Assembly: GCF_964355755.1 (NCBI RefSeq)
Contig: NC_092674.1
Coordinates: forward strand, 4,469,001-4,533,000
Direction: 5' to 3'
Length of the DNA stretch: 64,000 nucleotides
From: Antedon mediterranea
Taxonomy: Eukaryota > Echinodermata > Crinoidea > Comatulida > Antedonidae
Under the pieces are notes generated by a model that saw only the letters and a list, made by a program, of their open reading frames with translations, did not search any database and had not been told where the DNA came from. This document shows, piece by piece, positions 56,974 through 64,000 of this stretch. The position numbers and the translations under genes are program-made. Each line of letters starts with the position of its first letter. The first letter of the stretch is position 1.

Positions 56974-59570
56974 TTAAGGGAAGAATTCGCCAAATTCGCT
57001 TTGCCCGCTCGATTCATAGTCTGTAGGAAAGCAGTGAGGCTGACTTCCGCTCCAGTCGCCGCATGAATGGCACACACGTACAGGGCTTCCAGACCCTGCG
57101 TTATAATTACTATTACAGAAGAAAGTGACATTGCTTCCGTAAGAGAAATCAGTACCAATTCTAACTCCGTCTCCTATAAGACCTGGATCAGAACAATCTT
57201 GTGAGAAACCTGAAGAAAAAGACATATTAATATAATTATATTACTGCAGCTAAAACTGATGTTATTAATTCTTTGACCATAAAGGCAAAATCACCTTCCT
57301 AAATAATTGTATAAAGATCCATTTTACACACTTCCGATGTAAACTCTTCCTTACTTAACTTCCTCTCGTTCACCATAAAAAATGGAAGTGATGACTCTAA
57401 GCTTACCTTGGAGAACAAACTTTATGTCTTGGCAGGCAGAACTATCCAGTACCTCTCTGATGTTATTTTCGGAGAAAATGCTTCTGCCGGCTAAAGTAGC
57501 TGAACACCTTGAGTACTCCCCAGTGCCAACGACAAATTCTTGGCTCCCAGAGCAAGGTGCAGTCAGAACGATGTTACCGCCCTGTTTAAAATTGAAACAC
57601 GTCTGACCATTCTCGTCCGTTTGTTTAGATTGTGTATACGCAAAATCCGTTCCCGAAAGACTGTAAATAAATGTTAAAATAAAAATATTATAATCGAATT
57701 CGACAGCTTCAATAGTATTAATGATTCATTCATTCATTCATTCATTTATTTATACAAAGCAAATTTCAAAATATGTTGACAAAGTATGAATCAAGTTAAT
57801 ATAAATGCATTGTATCTGGAGACAACACAAATAAGCTCAAAGAGCTTTACAACAGGTTCCACCAGGAAAAAAGTTGTATAAAAAAATGTTGATCAAATGT
57901 TCATAGACAGAGACAAACAGGGGTTACAGACGGTACATACACTACGCAAGAGACCAAGTATAGACAAAGACAAGACAAACAAACAAATAAATAAATAAGG
58001 GTAAAAGAGGTGTTTGAAATAGGTCAAAATTTGGGTGAAATATTAAGTTGGTTTGTATTTTGATATTAGGTATTTTTTGTATTTTGATTTAAATATGATG
58101 AAACTATAATCAAATAAAGACTTGTTAAGGGAGTTCCATAGTAAGGGGCCTGTGTGGATAATTGAATTTCTGGAAGAGTGTCGATTTAGGTTAGATTGGA
58201 CGTATTTGTTTGAATTTCGGGTATTATATTTGTGAAGCTCGTTATTTTTTTGAAAAAATCTTTTTAAGGTATTAGGAAGTGTGTTATTGGAAAGTCGATA
58301 CATGAAAAGGGCTGTCTGTAATTTGTTTATGTCAAAGATATTTAGGGTGTTTAGATCATGGAAAAGCAGTTTAGTATGTGAGAGATAATTTGATTGGGTA
58401 CATATACGGACTGCTGCCTTCTTTTGGAGTTTGAATAGTCTGTCAAGTTTAGTTGTTTCAGTACTAAGCCATGGACAAAGAGTTTGATGCGTTGAATCTG
58501 TTGCTGCCCAGACAGTGTTACAATAGAAGAGGTGAGGCAAGATGAGTGTATTGTACAAAGAAGTGATGATTTTAGGAGGTAATGTAGATTTTAGTTTATT
58601 TAGTACACCAATGGTTTTGGAGATATTATTGGAGATTTTAGCTATATGAAGCTTCCAGTTTAATTTGTTGTCTATTTGAACACCAAGAAATGATGTGCTT
58701 TCAACTTGTTTGATAGGGGTGTGATCGATGTATATATTTGCATTCGGATTGTTATTAGTTTTTTTGTTAGTGGAGAAGTGAATGTAGTTTGTTTTACTGA
58801 TGTTAAGGGATAACTTATTTAGTTTGAACCAGTTTGAAACATTGCTGATTTCATTGTTGAAGGTTCTTGTTAGAGTGTTGAAATCAGGATGGGAAAGGAA
58901 GATATTGGTATCATCAGCAAATTGAACATATGAAAAAGAGTTTGAAGCATGGATTAAGTCATTAACATAGATTAAGAAGAGAAGGGGGCCCAGAATGGAT
59001 CTTTGAGGAACGCCGCATGTAACAGGAAGAAGTTCAGAAAAGTGGGAGTTATAGGAAGTAAATTGCGTTCTATTATTCAGGTAGTTCGTAAGAAGAGAAA
59101 GTGGTATGCCTCGGATGCCATAAAATGATCACTATTCACTGCCTCAATTGAACCAAATAAACACATAAATTGTGTAGGCCTACAAATAACTAACATATTG
59201 ACACTCTCACAAAATTCATAAAAGCCTACGTGATCATGGTATTGCCGGCTGGGCTGATACAATCGGGATCGTTGCAGGCTCTGACGGTAACGCAATTGGA
59301 ATCGGAAAAAACGCGATCAGCGTTCCACCATGTGAAATGCGTCGCATTGTAAACCCACACCGTGTCACCATGTACGTTGGTAGTAACTAAACCTTCACCG
59401 TCCTCGATCCAAAGGCCTAAAAAGAAATGGTAACGATTGATAATATATTGTCACTAACAAAACGTAGGTTAGGCACTAACTAAGCTCACTAGAGACGCAA
59501 AGTAACGCAATCTACGGAACGTAAGAAAATGCCTTCCAATCATTCTGTTTGCCCCCGCCAGCGTGAAATC

Positions 59571-59629
<59 letters not shown>

Positions 59630-62600
59630 TCTCTTTTTCGTATCTATTTACAGCACTGTTGCGTCGTCGGTTCCCACTTGCGATTACGCAATACATCACT
59701 TTGCGTCGATACGTCGCTGCGTTACGTTGCGTTCTAGTTGGAACCACGCTTAAACAGACAATGATATTTATTATCTATTATTATTATCATTGAAAAATAA
59801 TAATAATGTGATTTGTTAATCACTGAAAAAATGTATTCATTCAAGTTTCTTACCTTTTTGTTTATCATAAAAATAAGCGCCAATTTTTTCACCGACGTCT
59901 GGCGCATTTTCAACAGAATTCAGAGGAAACTCTAATGTAACCTGGCCAAGTAAAGCTACTTCCTGGCGTCCAGATTTGGCAATTACTGTAATTTCAGCCA
60001 TTCCAAAACTTTCCAACGGCTGACGTTCATAACCTGTAAAAGTACAATAGTTATTTATATGACTTAACATTTTACTTGCGTAATAGAGGGAATCATGTAA
60101 CGATGACGCCACTATCTTGTTGGGTACAAATTGGTTTTGTATTTGGTAGATTTTAAAAAGGAATAAGCATAAGGCCAAAATCATATATTATCTTGCACAC
60201 AGTAAGCTAAGACTACACCAATTTATTGAACTCTAATGTACCGTATAGTAAGTTAAGTCAATTTAGAAAATTTAACCTCTCTCAAACTCTAATCAACCGC
60301 ATAGTAAGTTAAGTAAATTTGAAAATGTAACTTCTCTCAAACTCTAATCAACCGCATAGTAAGTTAAGTAAATTTTAGAAAATTTAACTTCTCTCAAGTA
60401 CAATCTACCGTATAGTAAGTTAAGTAAATTTTTAAAGTTTAACTTCTATCAAACTTTAATCAACCACATGGTAAGTTAAGTAAATTTTGAAAAAAACTTG
60501 TGTTTGAAATTATAAATACGTCAGAAACTAATAGCTTTTGCAATATAAATTAATTGCAGATGCTTGTTCGCGCCATTTCTGTCTATTTATAGTAGATACT
60601 AAAGCTTGGTTCCCACTAGAACGTAATGCAAGGACGTAAACGCAACGCAAGCGTTTTAACCAATGACAAGCGAAGTTATAGACGGTTAGCAATCACAAGC
60701 GAATAAGCCATCGCTTATGATTGGTCGCTAGTGGGAACCACGCTCAATACAATACTAGAATGTTCCACATACCTCTACCACTAACAATAGAAGCGCCAAC
60801 AAGCTCAGGAGCTCGTGCCAGTATCAAAGGATCACTGATGTCTATGTGTCTCAAAGCCACCTCTATTACCTGTCCATCAAGATCGTCAGAAAGTGAGCCT
60901 GTAAAAGCAATTGGAAGATTATAATACGTTGAATACAGTAAACTATCCATAGGTTGATCGACATTTTCAAAATACCACTAGTTATGCGAAATTGATGATT
61001 TTTCGAAAAAAAATCCCCGTAGGCTACTATAAATGTTTCGAAAAATTACCAATTTTCTAGAAAAAAAATCACTGTAGGCTACAATAACAATGTTGGAAAA
61101 TATCGATCTTGTTATTGTTTGACATAACTGGTTACCATGGCTCTATAAAAGGATGATAATATGCGTATGATCAAACTATTGAATTTTGAAAAGTCGATAT
61201 TTTCCCAATTAAATCTATGAAAACGTATATTGACTTACCTGCAGGGAATGTCACAGCGTAACCGCCATCTTGACCAACAAAGCCCTCATCACCTCTTCCT
61301 GTTGAAGAGGGATTGAAATAGAACTCCATACGCTCCGATTCATCCTTGTTGTAAGTGAAATCCTTAGTCAGTGAAACAGATGTTCTATCCAATTCAAATT
61401 GAATGACATTTTCTGAGTAAAAATGACAAAATATTAATTAATTTAAGTGTAGAAAGAATTATTTTCTCAAATGTTTTCATTTTCATGCTGCTACTTTAGC
61501 CAGCTACGTCCCCAGAGGACTACTCATTCATAAGCAGCAGTTGTAGTACTAGAGGCCGACGTTTTTGTTTTTTTGTAAACGTCATGCTAAAATTACAAAT
61601 CCCAAAGCAAAGCTGTCAGATAATCATTAAATTATTATTAAAACAGTCTATTAAAGTTTGTTTGTAATGGGATACGTCACACTTGAAGTATCTAGGCTTG
61701 ATGAAGACTTGACTTTAGCAATAGAATAAACTATAGTGACAGAAATCGAGTATGTTCCATTTCAAAGTAGGAATTCTTGTTGTATTTTACTTCAAATACA
61801 AGTTATTAACTTCGCTAAAAAATAATATTTATTTACGTATAAAAAGAGAAAAGAAACGTTTAATTATAACCCAAAAACAAAAAGTTTTTTTTTTTTCAGG
61901 TAAATAATTGTTTAGTTAACGTGAATAACTATTATGTGACACTAAAATGACACTTTCAAAAACAAATTTGAAATAAAAAATATTTTTCAGAGGGACAATA
62001 TATATCTTTAAACTGTTACGTCAATAAGCGATCAGCGTTTTTTGTAAGAAATATTTCTGGCTTTTCACTTCTCCCTAGTGCAAGCAACCGCAGCCCGTTA
62101 TAACAGTACATGCGCAGTTAAGAAGACGTTTATTTTGTAACATTGTGGACGGTACACGCGCTGTCGGCAAGAGACAATGGATAATTGATCTCAGATTGAT
62201 TGTACTGTGATTGGCTGTACTATACTGCGTTTAGAAACGAGGTGAATATTATTAGGACCAGATTTGTCTTCTTGTTGTGCTATAAACTATACATCATAAA
62301 TACATCTCGTTAACCACTTACTTCCTGGAACAACGCTATATGTTTTTGAGGTGTCTAAGTATCCCTTCTTGGACACTGCAACAATGAACGCTTCACCAGT
62401 GGGAACGTTGAGTTCTGCAAATCCTTCATCATTTGTTGGTCTTTTGTCGAATTCTTCAGTGACGATTGATGCGTTATCACTCATTGTAAAGATATTAACG
62501 GTTGCCGCCTCTACTGGAACCCCAGGTTGCTTCTCATCTTCTACTACAACTATTAACTTCTTCTCTACCTCTGGAAAAGTAAAGGGAATTTAGCGTTACG

Positions 62601-62947
62601 CAAGACATTCACGATGTTAATAAAATCTAACATATATCATTCAATAGCTCTTACGAGATACTCTGCGCCCCGTACTCAGATTGTTGATATTAAATAATAT
62701 GGTTTTCTTTTTCCCTTATCAAATTCTTTAAATGATGAGAATTATGGGTGGAGTTGCATATTCTTTTAACGTAAAAATTGTTTATGCCTTGACAATTGCT
62801 TACTTATACAAGTGATACCATCTCCAACATAACCAACTGGACAGGTTCTGCATACGAATAATTTTGCCAAAGGATCTTCTGGGTTTGGACCAATATCTAT
62901 GCATTCAACTCCGATAAAGCAAGGATTGTTATCACAAGTTCTTTCAT
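56974..62947 (-). CDS. EGF - FAM171/CILP-like - sushi extracellular protein, 5' partial
   Basis: Exons in order of reading: 62947-62804, 62570-62322, 61412-61239, 60898-60773, 60033-59854, 59416-59230, 57660-57407, 57209-56974; all junctions GT-AG on the minus strand and in frame, about 516 residues to TAA. The first visible exon is one EGF domain with six cysteines ([24 protein letters not shown]). Next comes a carboxypeptidase-regulatory-like fold ([20 protein letters not shown]), then a region like the FAM171/CILP ectodomain ([51 protein letters not shown]). The last exon is a sushi/CCP-like domain ([19 protein letters not shown]). No membrane segment follows, so a secreted or matrix protein is inferred. 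Upstream exons, including any signal peptide, lie beyond 63131 or outside the window. A LINE sits in the intron between exons 57660 and 59230. Confidence 0.85.
57723..59119 (-). pseudogene. 5'-truncated CR1/L2-like LINE in an intron of the minus-strand gene
   Basis: The minus strand encodes [64 protein letters not shown] and [17 protein letters not shown], then the C-terminal segment at 58558-58043 with [13 protein letters not shown] and [14 protein letters not shown]. It starts inside the reverse transcriptase and ends with an (aatg)n-type tail (attcattcattcattc at about 57725 on +), typical of this group. Long stretches are still open, so the insertion looks fairly recent. Same orientation as the host gene. 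Confidence 0.88.
59485..59752. repeat. MITE-B copy 4 with a GATA microsatellite
   Basis: The right end tctagttggaaccacgctta and left gctcactagagacgcaaag are degraded inverted ends. About 15 units of (atag) lie at 59570-59630. It begins 69 bp upstream in intron from the exon ending at 59416. Confidence 0.8.
60226..60495. repeat. 57-60 bp intron minisatellite
   Basis: Five units of the form ctctaatcaaccgcatagta then agttaagtaaattttgaaaa. Non-coding. Confidence 0.88.
60601..60745. repeat. MITE-B copy 5
   Basis: Left aaagcttggttcccactaga, right tcgctagtgggaaccacgct. The right edge is only 28 bp from the exon 60773-60898, covering the intron start of the minus-strand gene. Confidence 0.9.
61800..62015. 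repeat. MITE-C copy
   Basis: acgtataaaaagagaaaaga, ttcaggtaaataattgttta, gtgaataactattatgtgac and the right end gagggacaatatatatcttt match the family. It lies in the intron between exons 61412 and 62322. Confidence 0.7.
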
Positions 62948-63017
62948 CTAAAGTATAATCATAAATACACAGATAAATACACATTTTCACCGCCAATACT
63001 GCAACCACCATATCAAC

Positions 63018-63130
63018 ATTATAATCATTAACAACATTAACGTCATCATTAACCACATTAACGTCATCATTAACCACATTAACGTCATCATTAACGTCAT
63101 CATTAACCACATTAACGTCATCATTAATCA
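63018..63130. repeat. 12-21 bp minisatellite
   Basis: Repeated cattaacgtcatcattaacc with a shorter variant aacgtcatcatt; about six units. It separates the EGF exon from the LINE at 63131. Confidence 0.88.
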
Positions 63131-64000
63131 CAATATTCAGAAATCTGAAATCTGGTGCTAGCAGCGGTTTCGATGACATTAAACCAGATATTATCAAATC
63201 TGTTGGGGAATTAATAGCATCTCCACTTGTTCATATTTTCAATTTATCACTAGCTACCGGTATTGTCCCGGAGAAGCTGAAAATTGCCAAGATAATTCCC
63301 GTCTTTAAACATGGTGAGACTGATAAATTTAGCAATTATAGGCCCATCTCGGTACTGCCCGTTTTCTCCAAAGTTTTAGAACGTATAATTCATAAAAGAC
63401 TCTATAATTATTTTTCTCGATTTAACTTATTGCAAGAGAACCAATTTGGTTTCCGCCCAAATATGTCTACTGAAATGGCTGTTCTACAAGCATATGATAA
63501 CATAATCTCTGAATTAGATAAGAAAAAGCATGTTCTTGGGATATTTCTGGACCTTTCAAAGGCCTTTGACACCGTCAATCACGACATTCTCCTGTCGAAA
63601 CTACAGCATTATGGTATACGTGGTGTTGCCTTTGATTGGTTCAGAAGTTACCTGACGGATAGAAAGCAATATATCTCTTTTAATTATCATAGTTCTTCTT
63701 CTTTAAACATTTGTTGTGGTGTTCCACAGGGCTCAATTTTAGGCCCGCTACTCTTTATTATTTACATTAATGATTTAGCAAACATCTGTAAACATTCCAA
63801 TCTTATTTTATATGCAGATGACACTAACCTTTTAATTTCAGATAATGTTTTAATGTTTGGTTTAATGTTAATTCCGATCTCTCGACTATCTCGAGTTGGT
63901 TTAAAGCAAATAAGTTATCGCTTAATGCTAATAAAACTAATTATATGATTTTTAAGAACAGATATAGTAACCGTGTTTACAATGACCTTAACATTTTCAT
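63131..64000 (+). pseudogene. CR1/L2-like LINE reverse transcriptase, frameshifted, runs off the window
   Basis: The frame begins near 63135 with [19 protein letters not shown], then [76 protein letters not shown] and LILYADDTNLLIS. Close to 63850 the frame changes: the original frame ends at a TGA (63946-63948), while an alternative frame continues WFKANKLSLNANKTNYMIF. So a small indel has broken the copy. The 5' endonuclease part is missing at the minisatellite junction. Confidence 0.9.

Overview
The window is animal nuclear DNA: AT-rich, with short exons in multi-kilobase introns, GT-AG splice sites, and a dense load of degraded transposons and minisatellites. Proteins of clearly metazoan type (an INF2-type formin, SLC16-like transporters, an EGF/FAM171-CILP-like/sushi extracellular protein), tRNA-derived SINEs, CR1/L2-like LINEs and many small inverted-repeat elements suggest a marine invertebrate deuterostome, plausibly an echinoderm. 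That placement is inference; nothing in the sequence proves it.

Layout. 1-170: last coding exon of an unidentified upstream gene on +. 171-14570: about 14 kb without a recognisable host gene, filled with repeats (MITE-like families, a PIF/Harbinger-like element with a Myb-like relic, a Penelope-like fragment with a hammerhead-type core). 14590-37092: a 16-exon formin gene of the INF2 type on + (predicted 1610 aa), whose reading frame I could join across every intron. 37100-40090: gene-free, with a minisatellite. 40092-55648: a tandem family of SLC16/monocarboxylate-transporter-like MFS genes on +. The first and third copies are intact six-exon genes (576 and 449 aa); the middle copy is a broken remnant with a SINE in its second exon. 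A long palindromic element and a degraded LINE sit in and after the first copy. 56974-62947: the 3' portion of a gene on - (eight exons seen) encoding an EGF domain, a FAM171/CILP-like extracellular region and a terminal sushi domain; its 5' end is not in the window. 63131-64000: a frameshifted CR1/L2-like reverse transcriptase on +, running off the end.

Repeat families named here: MITE-A (ends like AGCTCTGTCTACACTATC, at least 12 copies), MITE-B (ends like GCGTGGTTCCCACTAG, five copies), MITE-C (ends near GGGACAATATATAT, at least six copies or fragments) and MITE-D (ends CCGTAAAACCTCGAAAAG, one copy nested inside a MITE-A). The strongest unexpected signals are the Penelope-like insertion with a hammerhead-type core, a 16-bp target duplication and an empty paralogous site; a 186-bp tandem array that repeats a splice acceptor inside a transporter intron; the repeat-expanded cytoplasmic loop of one transporter paralogue; and a 2.6-kb foldback element with TTA target duplication.
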